Assembly: GCA_943330745.2 (NCBI GenBank)
Contig: CALQIX020000015.1
Coordinates: 21,561-85,560, forward strand
Direction of reading: 5' to 3'
Length of the DNA stretch: 64,000 nt
Source of the DNA: Lishizhenia tianjinensis
GTDB taxonomy: Bacteria; Bacteroidota; Bacteroidia; Flavobacteriales_D; Crocinitomicaceae
In this document: positions 22,970-31,416 of the stretch, piece by piece
How the letters are laid out: every line of letters starts with the position of its first letter
Numbering within the stretch: the stretch's first letter is position 1
The notes under the pieces: generated by a model
The model's database searches: none
What the model was told of the DNA's origin: nothing
Seen by the model: only the letters and a program-made list of their open reading frames with translations
Translations under genes and position numbers: made by a program

Positions 22970-24772
22970 ATGGCAAAAGGAAAAACAGAAGCAAGACCCA
23001 CAGAAGGTATTGCTGATTTTAACTGGGAAGCTCTTGAATTACAAGGGTACACCCAAGTAGAGCGTTCTGAATTATCAGATCGTTACGAAAAAACATTAAC
23101 CTCTATCAACGAGAAAGAAGTTATTGAAGGTACGGTTATGATGATTACTAAAAAAGAGGTAATCATTAACTTAGGCTACAAATCCGAAGGTGTTGTGCCT
23201 TCCAATGAGTTCCGTTACAATGCGGATTTAAAAGTAGGTGATACAGTTGATGTTTATGTAGAATGCCAAGAAGACAAAACAGGACAATTGGTTGTTTCTC
23301 ACCGTACAGCTCGTATGCACAAAGCATGGCTTCGTGTAAATGACGTATTACGTACAGGAGAAATTATTACTGGTTTCGTTAAGTGTCGTACGAAAGGTGG
23401 ATTAATCGTTGATGTTTTTGGAATTGAAGCATTTTTGCCAGGTTCTCAAATTGATGTTAAACCAATCAGAGATTACGATGTTTACGTGGGTAAAAACATG
23501 GAATTCAAAGTAGTGAAAATCAACGAAGAATTTAGAAATGTTGTTGTATCTCACAAAGCGCTGATAGAAGCTGAATTAGAAGAGCAGAAAAAACAAATCA
23601 TTTCTGGTTTAGAGAAAGGTCAAGTACTAGAAGGTATTGTGAAAAACGTTACATCTTACGGTGTATTCATCGATTTAGGTGGAGTAGACGGATTGATTCA
23701 CATTACAGATCTATCTTGGGGTCGCGTAACGCATCCTGAAGAAATGCTTGAATTAGACCAAAAATTAAATGTTGTAATTCTTGATTTTGATGATGATAAA
23801 AAACGTATCGCTCTTGGTTTAAAACAATTGCAACCACATCCATGGGATTCTTTAGATGCTAACTTAAATGTTGGTGATAAAGTTTCTGGGAAAGTTGTTG
23901 TTATGGCTGATTATGGTGCTTTCATCGAAATCGCTCCAGGTGTAGAAGGATTGATCCACGTTTCTGAAATGAGCTGGTCTCAACATTTACGTTCTGCTCA
24001 AGACTTCATGAAAGTAGGTGATACAGTTGAAGCTCTTATATTGACGTTAGACAGAGAAGAAAGAAAAATGTCTTTAGGTATCAAACAATTGATGCCAGAT
24101 CCATGGACTGCAATCGAAGCTAAATATTCAGTTGGTTCGAATCACACAGCAAAAGTTAGAAACTTCACCAATTTTGGTGTGTTTGTTGAATTAGAAGAAG
24201 GTGTAGATGGATTAATTCACATCTCGGATCTTTCTTGGCAAAAGAAAATCAAACATCCATCTGAGTTCTGCAAAGTAGGTGACGAAATGGCTGTTGTTGT
24301 ATTGGAAATTGATCGTGAAAGCAGAAGAATTTCTTTGGGCCACAAACAATTAGAAGAAAATCCTTGGGATGTATTCGAAACAATGTTTGCTGAAGGAACG
24401 GTTCATCAAGGTACAATTATCGATATGAAAGATAAATCAGGTATCGTTGCATTGCCTTATGGTGTAGAAGGAATCTGTCCTGCTAAACACTTGAAAAAAG
24501 AAGATGGTTCGCAAGCTGGATTGGAGGAAACACTTGATTTTAAAGTGATTGAATTCAATAAAGAAGCGAAAAAAATCGTTGTTTCTCATACTCGTTTGTT
24601 TGAAGAAGGAACAGATAAACCAACAGCTTCCAAACCGGCAGCTAAAAAACCAACTAAAGTTTCTGCCACAGATAGCGCAGTGAAAGCCGTAAATCAAACA
24701 TCTGAGAAATCAACTCTTGGAGATATTGATGCATTAGCTGAGCTAAAAGAAAAAATGGAAAAAGGAGAATAA
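22970..24772 (+). CDS. rpsA: 30S ribosomal protein S1
   Basis: 600 residues with six S1 RNA-binding repeats, recognisable by G-x-V...YG-F-x-(D/E)...GLIH-x-S-(D/E)-(M/L)-SW; repeats 3 to 5 are the most canonical (SYGVFIDLGGVDGLIHITDLSW; DYGAFIEIAPGVEGLIHVSEMSW; NFGVFVELEEGVDGLIHISDLSW). The two N-terminal repeats are the ribosome-binding type and the sixth is degenerate. A low-complexity Lys/Ala/Thr tail and an acidic ending follow. S1 recruits mRNA to the 30S subunit. Codon use is visibly more biased than in neighbouring genes, as expected for high expression. A terminator follows. Confidence 0.97.
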   Translation: MAKGKTEARPTEGIADFNWEALELQGYTQVERSELSDRYEKTLTSINEKEVIEGTVMMITKKEVIINLGYKSEGVVPSNEFRYNADLKVGDTVDVYVECQEDKTGQLVVSHRTARMHKAWLRVNDVLRTGEIITGFVKCRTKGGLIVDVFGIEAFLPGSQIDVKPIRDYDVYVGKNMEFKVVKINEEFRNVVVSHKALIEAELEEQKKQIISGLEKGQVLEGIVKNVTSYGVFIDLGGVDGLIHITDLSWGRVTHPEEMLELDQKLNVVILDFDDDKKRIALGLKQLQPHPWDSLDANLNVGDKVSGKVVVMADYGAFIEIAPGVEGLIHVSEMSWSQHLRSAQDFMKVGDTVEALILTLDREERKMSLGIKQLMPDPWTAIEAKYSVGSNHTAKVRNFTNFGVFVELEEGVDGLIHISDLSWQKKIKHPSEFCKVGDEMAVVVLEIDRESRRISLGHKQLEENPWDVFETMFAEGTVHQGTIIDMKDKSGIVALPYGVEGICPAKHLKKEDGSQAGLEETLDFKVIEFNKEAKKIVVSHTRLFEEGTDKPTASKPAAKKPTKVSATDSAVKAVNQTSEKSTLGDIDALAELKEKMEKGE

Positions 24773-24794
24773 TCTCTTTTAGGTATATTTTCGT

Positions 24795-24826
24795 AAACGG
24801 CTGTCCCTTGGGATGGCCGTTTTTAG
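24795..24826 (+). terminator. Rho-independent terminator of rpsA
   Basis: AAACGGCTGTCC / GGATGGCCGTTT stem (two G:U pairs) with a 4-nt cttg loop, followed by T residues, 22 bp after the rpsA stop. It reaches the 3' end of the convergent FKBP gene and may serve both. Confidence 0.8.
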
Positions 24827-25269
24827 TTTATTCCAATTACTTCTACCTCGAAAATTAAGATGGAATTTTCTGGTATTTTCTCCTTAGAACTTCTTCCATA
24901 AGCCATGTGAGGAGGACAAATAAATCGAATCTTTGTACCTACTTTTTTTCCTACTAAAACTTCTTTCCAAGCCGCTATTAAGCCAGACATTTCCAATTGA
25001 ATAGGTTTTTTTGTTTTATCAAAAACAATCCCATTTAATAAAAATCCAGTGTAGCTAACTTCCAAAATGTCGCGGATATGAATTTCATTTCCCGTACCTT
25101 CTTTTAATTGTTGTTGATACACTCCTGATTCAGACTTTTCCATCCTCCAACCTTTCTTTTTTATAAGGGATTGAATTTGAATATCTATTTGAGATTTTTC
25201 ACTTTCTGAGTATCCGCCACATGAAGTAAACACAAGTAATGTCAATATAAAAGGTAAGATAGATTTCAT
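24823..25269 (-). CDS. FKBP-type peptidyl-prolyl cis-trans isomerase lipoprotein
   Basis: 148 residues: lipoprotein signal (MKSILPFILTLLVFTSCGG), a short helical linker, then an FKBP domain with GTGNEIHIRDILEVSYTGFLLNGIVFD, GLIAAWKEVLVG, GTKIRFICPPHMAYG and a closing NSILIFEVEVIGI strand. It should fold proteins in the periplasm. Its size and type recall GldI, the gliding-associated FKBP lipoprotein, but gldI identity cannot be decided from the sequence alone. Some active-site aromatics are replaced (FICPPHMAYG for the usual IPPELAYG). Confidence 0.87.
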   Translation of the reverse strand: MKSILPFILTLLVFTSCGGYSESEKSQIDIQIQSLIKKKGWRMEKSESGVYQQQLKEGTGNEIHIRDILEVSYTGFLLNGIVFDKTKKPIQLEMSGLIAAWKEVLVGKKVGTKIRFICPPHMAYGRSSKEKIPENSILIFEVEVIGIN

Positions 25270-25329
25270 TTAATTTAAATTTTGAGATGTAAAGATAATA
25301 TTACCCTTCTTTCAATTCGCTTAAAAGAC

Positions 25330-25337
25330 TAAATTTG
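25330..25337 (+). promoter_or_regulatory. -7 box upstream of arginase
   Basis: TAAATTTG matches TAnnTTTG, 36 bp upstream of the arginase ATG. It sits in a short tandem duplication (aagactaaattt twice, 25325-25350), and only the first copy ends in TTTG. No clear -33 element. Confidence 0.4.
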
Positions 25338-25373
25338 TAAGACTAAATTTTGAAGGAATACAAACCAATTTAT

Positions 25374-26330
25374 ATGACAAAGAACATTCATTTAATTCTC
25401 AATTCTTCCGAGTTAGGAGCAGGAACACGTGGTGCTTCTCTTGGTCCTGCGGCAATACAAGTAGCTGCTAGAGAAATAGGTTCTGATTTTTTTGGAGACA
25501 AAAAAATAACTCGTATAACTGACCGAAATCATTTGCTAGACCTACCGACAACTTTCCCATTTTCAAAACGAATTGATGGAATTGTTGATGTGGCAACAGA
25601 TTTAGTTGAACAAGTGAGTAAGGTCATTGAATCTAAGGGATTTCCATTGGTTCTTGCTGCTGATCATTCCTCTGCGGCATTTACTATTGGAGGCATTAAG
25701 AAAGCCTATCCCAACAAAAAATTAGGTGTTATTTGGATTGATGCACATGGTGATTTACATTCTCCGTATACAACCCCTTCAGGAAATATTCATGGAATGC
25801 CACTCGCTATTGCATTGGGATTGGATAACTTGGAAAAGAAAAGAAATGAGTTGGATGGAGAAAGTGTAGCATATTGGAAAAAACTGAAAGAATTAGCCAA
25901 TGCATCTTCGATGTTTCAGCCGGAAAATTTAGTTTTTATCGGTGTAAGGGATACGGAAAAAGAAGAGGAATTCCTTATGGATAAACACGGAATTCGCAAT
26001 GTGAAAGTGGAGGAGGTTCGACAAAAAGGGGTTGATCAAATAGTAAATGAAACTGTGGCGTTTTTATCGGCATGTGACATTATTTATGTTTCATTTGATG
26101 TTGATTCAATGGATCCCGATTTGACCTCATACGGGACAGGTACGCCTGTTAAAAATGGATTGACTATTGAGGAAGCAAGATCGTTGCTAGTTCAATTTAC
26201 GCAAGATACCAAAACAGTTTGCTTGGAAGTGGTAGAAGTTAATCCATGTTTGGATAATAAAAAAAATAAAATGGCTGAAATTGCATTTGATTTAATTCAA
26301 TCAGTTGCCGATTCGTTGTCGAAAAAATAA
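25374..26330 (+). CDS. Arginase-family ureohydrolase
   Basis: 318 residues from ATG 25374 (a TTG at 25350 is less likely). The dimanganese ligands are visible: His98 in AADHSS (normally GGDHS), Asp123/His125/Asp127 in WIDAHGDLH, and Asp242/Asp244 in VSFDVDSMDPDL. SGNIHGMPL (His140) matches the arginase-type substrate loop, so arginine to ornithine plus urea is the likely reaction; other ureohydrolases such as formiminoglutamase remain possible. argS begins 1 bp after its stop, placing two arginine-using proteins in one operon. Confidence 0.88.
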   Translation: MTKNIHLILNSSELGAGTRGASLGPAAIQVAAREIGSDFFGDKKITRITDRNHLLDLPTTFPFSKRIDGIVDVATDLVEQVSKVIESKGFPLVLAADHSSAAFTIGGIKKAYPNKKLGVIWIDAHGDLHSPYTTPSGNIHGMPLAIALGLDNLEKKRNELDGESVAYWKKLKELANASSMFQPENLVFIGVRDTEKEEEFLMDKHGIRNVKVEEVRQKGVDQIVNETVAFLSACDIIYVSFDVDSMDPDLTSYGTGTPVKNGLTIEEARSLLVQFTQDTKTVCLEVVEVNPCLDNKKNKMAEIAFDLIQSVADSLSKK

Positions 26331-26331
26331 T

Positions 26332-28230
26332 ATGGAAAGTACGATAAAAAACTTGTTGGTTGGGCATGCTCAAACTCTTTTTGGAACTGAAATCACCGAA
26401 AGTTCGATTCAATTTCAACCAACTAGAAAGGATGTTGCCGGAGATTTTACCTTGGTGACATTCCCCTTTGTTAAAATGCTTAAATGCACACCAGAGCAAG
26501 CGGGTGAAATAATTGGGTCTTTTTTAAAAACACATTTATCGGAAATCTCTTCCTATGAAGTTATTAAAGGATTTTTAAACATCCAATTGGCTGATACGTA
26601 TTGGCTAAATCAATTTAAGCAATTATCCGCTGATCCAACATTGGGATTGCCTGCGCCGAATTCTAAGTCGTTGATTATGGTGGAGTATTCGTCACCAAAT
26701 ACCAATAAACCATTGCATTTAGGACATTTGCGTAATATTTTTCTTGGGTATTCAGTGTCCGAAATCTTGAAAGCAGCAGGGCATTCAGTAGTAAAAACTC
26801 AAATCATCAACGATCGCGGTATTCATATTTGTAAAAGTATGTTAGCGTGGTTAAAATATTCACCGCAGAATGAGGTGGGTGAACGAGAAAATCCGGCCAA
26901 TTCAGGAATGAAAGGAGATAAATTGGTGGGTAAATATTACGTTGAATTTGATAAACACCTCAAACAAGAAACGGAAGCTGTTTTAAATCTTTGGTTCGCG
27001 AGTGAATTCTCTGGTTTCGATAAAAATGTTGTTGCTGAAGTGAAACGCTTGATGGAAGCACAAGTTGGAAAGGATGAAAAAGCAATTGAAACAATTCAGG
27101 ATAAAATAAAGGAAATTGCCCGTAATCAAACAGATTTGATGCGCGAAGCAAAGAATATGCTTGTGCGTTGGGAAGCCAAAGATCCTGAAGTGTATTTATT
27201 GTGGCAAACAATGAACGGTTGGGTATATCAAGGATTTGAAAAAACCTATCAAAAAATGGAGGTGGATTTCGATAAATACTATTACGAATCCGATACGTAT
27301 TTACTGGGCAAAGACGTTGTTGCTAAAGGATTGAAAGAGGGGGTTTTTTACCAAAAAGAAGACGGTTCAGTTTGGATTGATTTAACGGAGGATGGATTAG
27401 ATGAAAAATTGTTACTTCGCTCCGATGGAACCGCAGTTTATATTACCCAAGATATAGGAACAGCAATTGAGCGTTTCAATGATTACCCGGATATTAAAGG
27501 AATGGTGTATACGGTTGGAAACGAACAAGATTATCATTTCAAGGTGCTTTTTCTGATTCTTCAAAAAATGGGATATGAATGGGCGAAAAATTGCTTCCAT
27601 TTGTCATATGGTATGGTTGATCTTCCTACAGGTAAAATGAAATCTCGGGAAGGAACAGTTGTAGATGCAGATGATTTGATGGATGAAGTAATCGCTTCAG
27701 CAACCGAGATGACAAAAGAGCGAGGACATTTAGATGGATTGAGTCAACAAGATAAAGACAGATTGTATACCAATATTGGATTGGGAGGATTGAAGTATTA
27801 TCTTTTGAAGGTAGATCCTAAAAAACGAATGTTGTTTAATCCTGCTGAATCCATTGAATTGAACGGTCATACAGGTCCATTTATTCAATATGCACATGCA
27901 CGCATTAAATCACTTTTAGGTAAGAGTACTGAAGATTATTCGACTTGGAATACGCCGAATTTAGGTTCTGAGGAAAAACAAATTATCAAAACACTCAACA
28001 TATTTCCTGAAGTAATTCAAACCGCAGCAACAGAATATTCTCCGGCATTATTAGCTAATTATTTGTTTGACTTGGTGAAGGAGTACAACCATTTCTACCA
28101 AAGTGTGAGTATATTAAGTGAGGAGCATATAGACACGCGAAAACTACGATTAGCGATCAGTGCAACTGTTTCAAAAGTGGCTTCAACCGGAATGAAATTA
28201 TTGGGCGTTCACGTTCCGGAGAGAATGTAG
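26332..28230 (+). CDS. argS: Arginyl-tRNA synthetase
   Basis: 632-residue class I synthetase. It has an N-terminal Add-1-like domain, the SSPNTNKPLHLGHLRN signature (HLGH at 129-132, HIGH motif), the KMKSREGTVV loop in place of KMSKS, and the C-terminal anticodon-binding domain with GPFIQYAHARI and a final KLLGVHVPERM. The start is ATG 26332, just after the arginase stop, rather than an in-frame start inside arginase. The longer form with a helical insert (EKAIETIQDKIKEIARNQ) is common in Bacteroidota. Confidence 0.97.
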   Translation: MESTIKNLLVGHAQTLFGTEITESSIQFQPTRKDVAGDFTLVTFPFVKMLKCTPEQAGEIIGSFLKTHLSEISSYEVIKGFLNIQLADTYWLNQFKQLSADPTLGLPAPNSKSLIMVEYSSPNTNKPLHLGHLRNIFLGYSVSEILKAAGHSVVKTQIINDRGIHICKSMLAWLKYSPQNEVGERENPANSGMKGDKLVGKYYVEFDKHLKQETEAVLNLWFASEFSGFDKNVVAEVKRLMEAQVGKDEKAIETIQDKIKEIARNQTDLMREAKNMLVRWEAKDPEVYLLWQTMNGWVYQGFEKTYQKMEVDFDKYYYESDTYLLGKDVVAKGLKEGVFYQKEDGSVWIDLTEDGLDEKLLLRSDGTAVYITQDIGTAIERFNDYPDIKGMVYTVGNEQDYHFKVLFLILQKMGYEWAKNCFHLSYGMVDLPTGKMKSREGTVVDADDLMDEVIASATEMTKERGHLDGLSQQDKDRLYTNIGLGGLKYYLLKVDPKKRMLFNPAESIELNGHTGPFIQYAHARIKSLLGKSTEDYSTWNTPNLGSEEKQIIKTLNIFPEVIQTAATEYSPALLANYLFDLVKEYNHFYQSVSILSEEHIDTRKLRLAISATVSKVASTGMKLLGVHVPERM

Positions 28231-28242
28231 GGGATTGTAAAA

Positions 28243-28566
28243 TTAATCCACAAAAGTTTCTCTAATCACTTGTTTGCATTCTTTTATCTCCTTACTTGTT
28301 ATGGAATTAAAAGTTTTAACGATTCTGGTTTTATCTATGGTACGGATTTGATCAATTACAATCCAACCTTCTCGATTATTGTGTTTTATTTTTACTCGTG
28401 TTGGGTATTTACGACTGGTTGAAGTCATAGGTGCTATGGTAATAGTCTTCAAATTGTCATTCATTTCATTTGGTGAAAGAATAACACAAGGTCTCGTTTT
28501 TTGAATTTCACTTCCAATAGTTGGATCCAAATTTACCAATACAATTTGATACTGATTTATTTCCAT
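28243..28566 (-). CDS. mazF: MazF/PemK-type mRNA interferase toxin
   Basis: 107 residues of the PemK/MazF fold. The N-terminal QIVLVNLDPTIGSEIQKTRPCVILSP contains the conserved Gly-Ser-Glu and K-x-RP loop, followed by TITIAPMTST, GWIVIDQIRTIDKTRI (catalytic-region D-Q-R) and a terminal helix. These toxins cut single-stranded mRNA at short motifs. It overlaps the antitoxin gene by 10 bp, a standard toxin-antitoxin arrangement, and ends 12 bp from the convergent argS stop. Confidence 0.93.
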   Translation of the reverse strand: MEINQYQIVLVNLDPTIGSEIQKTRPCVILSPNEMNDNLKTITIAPMTSTSRKYPTRVKIKHNNREGWIVIDQIRTIDKTRIVKTFNSITSKEIKECKQVIRETFVD

Positions 28567-28802
28567 TCATCGAAATTTTCATCCTCAAAAACGTCATCCA
28601 TCAAGAGTTGATCATCACCTGCTTCATGCATCTTTTGAAACGCCTCATTCCATCCTTTTCGTGGTTCTGAAATAGGTCGCAGAATAATTTGACCTTTTTC
28701 CAAGATTAGCTCAACTCTATCAACAATGTTATATCTATCAATGATTGATTTTGTTAATCGAAAACCTTTTGAATTCCCGATTTTGATGATTGAAAGTTCC
28801 AT
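28557..28802 (-). CDS. mazE: MazE-type AbrB-fold antitoxin
   Basis: 81 residues. The N-terminal half is an AbrB/MazE DNA-binding swapped-hairpin domain (IIKIGNSKGFRLTKSIIDRY, then DRVELILEKGQIILRPI). The C-terminal half is acidic (DDQLLMDDVFEDENFDEW) and should wrap and block the toxin. It precedes and overlaps mazF by 10 bp. It probably represses its own promoter at the inverted repeat described upstream. Confidence 0.9.
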   Translation of the reverse strand: MELSIIKIGNSKGFRLTKSIIDRYNIVDRVELILEKGQIILRPISEPRKGWNEAFQKMHEAGDDQLLMDDVFEDENFDEWK

Positions 28803-28814
28803 TTTTTTGATTTA

Positions 28815-28852
28815 TGTAATTACAAAGTTATTACAATTAAATCTAAAATCAA
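28815..28852 (-). promoter_or_regulatory. mazEF promoter with overlapping inverted-repeat operator
   Basis: On the minus strand: TTG (28850-28852), 19-bp spacer, TAACTTTG (28823-28830). The inverted repeat TGTAAT / ATTACA (28815-28820 and 28830-28835) surrounds the -7 box, so a bound antitoxin complex would block polymerase directly. Confidence 0.6.
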
Positions 28853-29019
28853 AAAATAGTTACAAAACCAAACCTATTTAAACAAGCGATGCATCCAATG
28901 TCTTTTGTGTGGATGTTCGTTATACCTTGTTATTTTCATCCCAAACTCACGTTATTTTAAGTTGGAATACCTCTAAATTGATGGCTTATTAATCGATAAT
29001 TAACCTATTTTTGGATTTA

Positions 29020-29736
29020 TCAATAAGAGGGCATGATGTTTTTCCTCCAAAGATTTTTTGCAAAGTCTTTAAATTCTTTTGGTCCTTCCTTGAATGCTTT
29101 ATCTAAAGTAAATTCACCCCCTAAATAGTCACCTGGCCCAAATTCTATTTTATTTTGACCACTCATTTTGAAGCGTGAATTACCTTCATACATAATGATT
29201 TTCATATCAGCCGGACTTACATCACCACGACATGCTTTTTTATACATTATCCAAACTTCACCAAGTCCATTTTTATCGAGGTCGGTGACCTGTAATGTGT
29301 TTTTAATGAAATTTGCTTCCAAATCAGTAGGGCAATCGTGAATGAAATCATTTACTTTCCATGAGGATTCAGCTTCATTTTCAGAAACTAAGAAGTGATA
29401 TGCATTCAAGTCGGCATCCGTCCCATCATTTTCATGTTTTACTTTGGGATTTTGATAAATACCAGTTTCTGTTGTTATAACAATATTATCTCCATTATTA
29501 TCAATCCATCTCAATGCTTGTTTAATATTACCTGTATATTTTATTCCTTTCGGCAAATTCTTTAAATCAAGTTTCACCATTTCAATGGTGTCTAGCTTCT
29601 TTTTATCACTATTTTCTGATGTGTCAACTACTTGTGGAGTTTTTGCAGGTGTCGAATTTGAAGTGGATTTTGTTTCACTTGAATCACAACCTACCATTAA
29701 AAGGCTAACGAAAAATAAGGCACTGATTTGTTTCAT
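29020..29736 (-). CDS. Lipoprotein of unknown function
   Basis: 238 residues with lipoprotein signal MKQISALFFVSLLMVGC, then a Ser/Thr/Lys-rich linker (about 18-50), then a globular domain: ALRWIDNNGDNIVITTETG, DLDKNGLGEVWIMYKKACRGDVSPADMKIIMYEG. The DxNGDN and DxDKNG segments look like calcium-binding or FG-GAP-like loops. It resembles a Flavobacteriia lipoprotein family loosely annotated as surface polysaccharide-related, but I would not assign that function. It stands alone, with about 200 bp on each side. Confidence 0.65.
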   Translation of the reverse strand: MKQISALFFVSLLMVGCDSSETKSTSNSTPAKTPQVVDTSENSDKKKLDTIEMVKLDLKNLPKGIKYTGNIKQALRWIDNNGDNIVITTETGIYQNPKVKHENDGTDADLNAYHFLVSENEAESSWKVNDFIHDCPTDLEANFIKNTLQVTDLDKNGLGEVWIMYKKACRGDVSPADMKIIMYEGNSRFKMSGQNKIEFGPGDYLGGEFTLDKAFKEGPKEFKDFAKNLWRKNIMPSY

Positions 29737-29912
29737 ACTTATTATTAATTACATTTTTGAATTGAGTTTACCAAAGTAGAATAAGGCAAAAATGAAGCAC
29801 AAATATAAAAGGAAATTTTACATTTTTTATATAGATAAATAGTAGAAAACCACTTAACTTTTACAATTAGAGTTTGTTGTTGCAATTTTATCATCCAATT
29901 TAGTAAAAACAG

Positions 29913-29920
29913 TACATTTG
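29913..29920 (+). promoter_or_regulatory. -7 box of the 3-hydroxyacyl-CoA dehydrogenase gene
   Basis: TACATTTG matches TAnnTTTG and ends 18 bp upstream of the ATG at 29939. No TTG is present at the usual -33 spacing, so only half of the promoter is supported. Confidence 0.45.
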
Positions 29921-29938
29921 TAAAAAAAAGAATCAATC

Positions 29939-30829
29939 ATGAAAAACGTTGCAGTTATTGGTGCAGGAACAATGGGAAATGGAATTGCTCATGTATTCGC
30001 ACAATTCGGATATACAGTAAATTTAATTGATGTTTCCGCGGCATCACTAGAAAAAGCATTGGCTACAATTGCTAAAAACTTAGATCGCCAAGTGGCTAAA
30101 GGAGCATTGACTGAAGAAGAAAAAGCTGCTACTATGAATAACTTGACAACTTTTACAGCCGTAAAAGAAGGTGTTCATGGCGTTCAATTAGTGGTTGAAG
30201 CAGCGACAGAAAATATTGATTTGAAATTGAAAATATTCAAAGAATTAGATGAAGTTACCGATCCTACAGTTATTTTGGCGACAAATACATCATCCATATC
30301 CATTACTAAAATTGCATCGGTTACCAATCGCGCGGATAAAGTAATTGGAATGCATTTTATGAATCCGGTTCCTGTGATGAAATTGGTTGAAATTATCCGT
30401 GGATATTCTACTTCCGATGAAGTGACTGAATTAATCATGGAAACTTCTAAAAAGTTAGGTAAAGTTCCTGTAGAAGTAAATGATTATCCTGGATTCGTAG
30501 CCAACAGAATTTTGATGCCGATGATCAATGAAGCGATTTATACCTTGTATGAAGGAGTTGCTGGTGTGGAAGAAATTGACACTGTAATGAAATTGGGTAT
30601 GGCTCATCCAATGGGACCACTTCAATTGGCTGATTTCATCGGATTGGACGTTTGTTTGGCGATCTTACATGTACTTCACGATGGTTTTGGAAACCCAAAA
30701 TACGCTCCATGTCCCTTATTAGTGAATATGGTTACAGCCGGTAAAAAAGGCGTAAAAACCGGAGAAGGATTCTATTCTTGGACTCATGGTACTAAAGATT
30801 TGATTGTTGCGGAAAATTTTAAGAAATAA
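29939..30829 (+). CDS. 3-hydroxybutyryl-CoA (3-hydroxyacyl-CoA) dehydrogenase
   Basis: 296 residues with the NAD-binding GxGxxG motif at the N-terminus (VIGAGTMGNGIAHVFA), catalytic-domain signatures ATNTSSISITKIAS and GMHFMNPVPVMKLVEII (catalytic His), and a C-terminal dimerisation domain with DYPGFVANRILMPMINEA and GMAHPMGPLQLADFIGLD. It oxidises or reduces 3-hydroxyacyl-CoA in fatty-acid or butanoate metabolism. It is a stand-alone gene, not fused to a crotonase, with its own -7 box and a strong terminator. Confidence 0.95.
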   Translation: MKNVAVIGAGTMGNGIAHVFAQFGYTVNLIDVSAASLEKALATIAKNLDRQVAKGALTEEEKAATMNNLTTFTAVKEGVHGVQLVVEAATENIDLKLKIFKELDEVTDPTVILATNTSSISITKIASVTNRADKVIGMHFMNPVPVMKLVEIIRGYSTSDEVTELIMETSKKLGKVPVEVNDYPGFVANRILMPMINEAIYTLYEGVAGVEEIDTVMKLGMAHPMGPLQLADFIGLDVCLAILHVLHDGFGNPKYAPCPLLVNMVTAGKKGVKTGEGFYSWTHGTKDLIVAENFKK

Positions 30830-30860
30830 GGGGTTTCTATTTAAAATTATTGTTTTCTTT

Positions 30861-30897
30861 AAATCTTGATGATTTTATTCATCAAGATTTTTTTTTG
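30861..30897 (+). terminator. Rho-independent terminator
   Basis: Perfect 12-bp stem AAATCTTGATGA / TCATCAAGATTT with a 6-nt loop and a run of T, 31 bp after the dehydrogenase stop. It isolates the downstream three-gene cassette from read-through. Confidence 0.9.
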
Positions 30898-30978
30898 TAA
30901 AAAATACTTTAATTTTATCGCGACACATTTTGACGTCTCAAATATTCATTTTTGTATTCTAATAAAATACATGGTAAT

Positions 30979-31416
30979 ATGAGAATGATTAAAAAGGAAA
31001 ACTCAATTGAGGTTAATATAAATGAAAAAGAAAAACTTGAATTAATTGAAAAAAGGGTTGAAATTCAGAAAAAAAGACTCGACATTAAGAAGGAAAAAAT
31101 GGAAATGAGTAAACTTGGTGTTGAAACCGAGAAAGAACAATTAGATTTAATTGAAAAACGGGTTGAAATTAGGTCAAAGCAAATAGAAAATAAAAAATCA
31201 AAGTTAGATTTAGACGAGCTTGATCTGAGAAATAAAAGGGAAGTAGATAGAATGGTTAGTAACAAAATATTTTCAGTGCTGTTACCGCTTATGGTTACTA
31301 CAATTGATGCGGATAGAACAATCTTGGGAAGTGAACCATTTTATACGCCACTTTTGTCCGGAAAAAACAAAGAAATTGCAATGAATAAATTAATGGATTT
31401 AATAACTAAACTGTGA
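30979..31416 (+). CDS. Coiled-coil protein with 35-residue internal repeat (cassette gene 1)
   Basis: 145 residues from ATG 30979 (ATG 30985 also possible). Residues 16-85 hold two copies of a 35-residue unit, exactly five heptads, each starting EKE(K/Q)L(E/D)LIEKRVEI; the duplication is visible in the DNA too. After the charged coiled coil comes a non-repetitive tail (NKIFSVLLPLMVTTIDADRTI, then PFYTPLLSGKNKEIAMNKLMDLI). No membrane helix or signal. Its stop overlaps the next gene's start by 4 bp. Function unknown; an oligomerising or sensing scaffold for the nuclease-like partner is a guess. Confidence 0.7.
   Translation: MRMIKKENSIEVNINEKEKLELIEKRVEIQKKRLDIKKEKMEMSKLGVETEKEQLDLIEKRVEIRSKQIENKKSKLDLDELDLRNKREVDRMVSNKIFSVLLPLMVTTIDADRTILGSEPFYTPLLSGKNKEIAMNKLMDLITKL

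Noticed and set aside
28892..28915. Inverted repeat CATCCA/TGGATG between mazE and the lipoprotein gene
   Set aside because: The stem is only 6 bp with a 12-nt loop and no T run, so neither a terminator nor an operator is supported.
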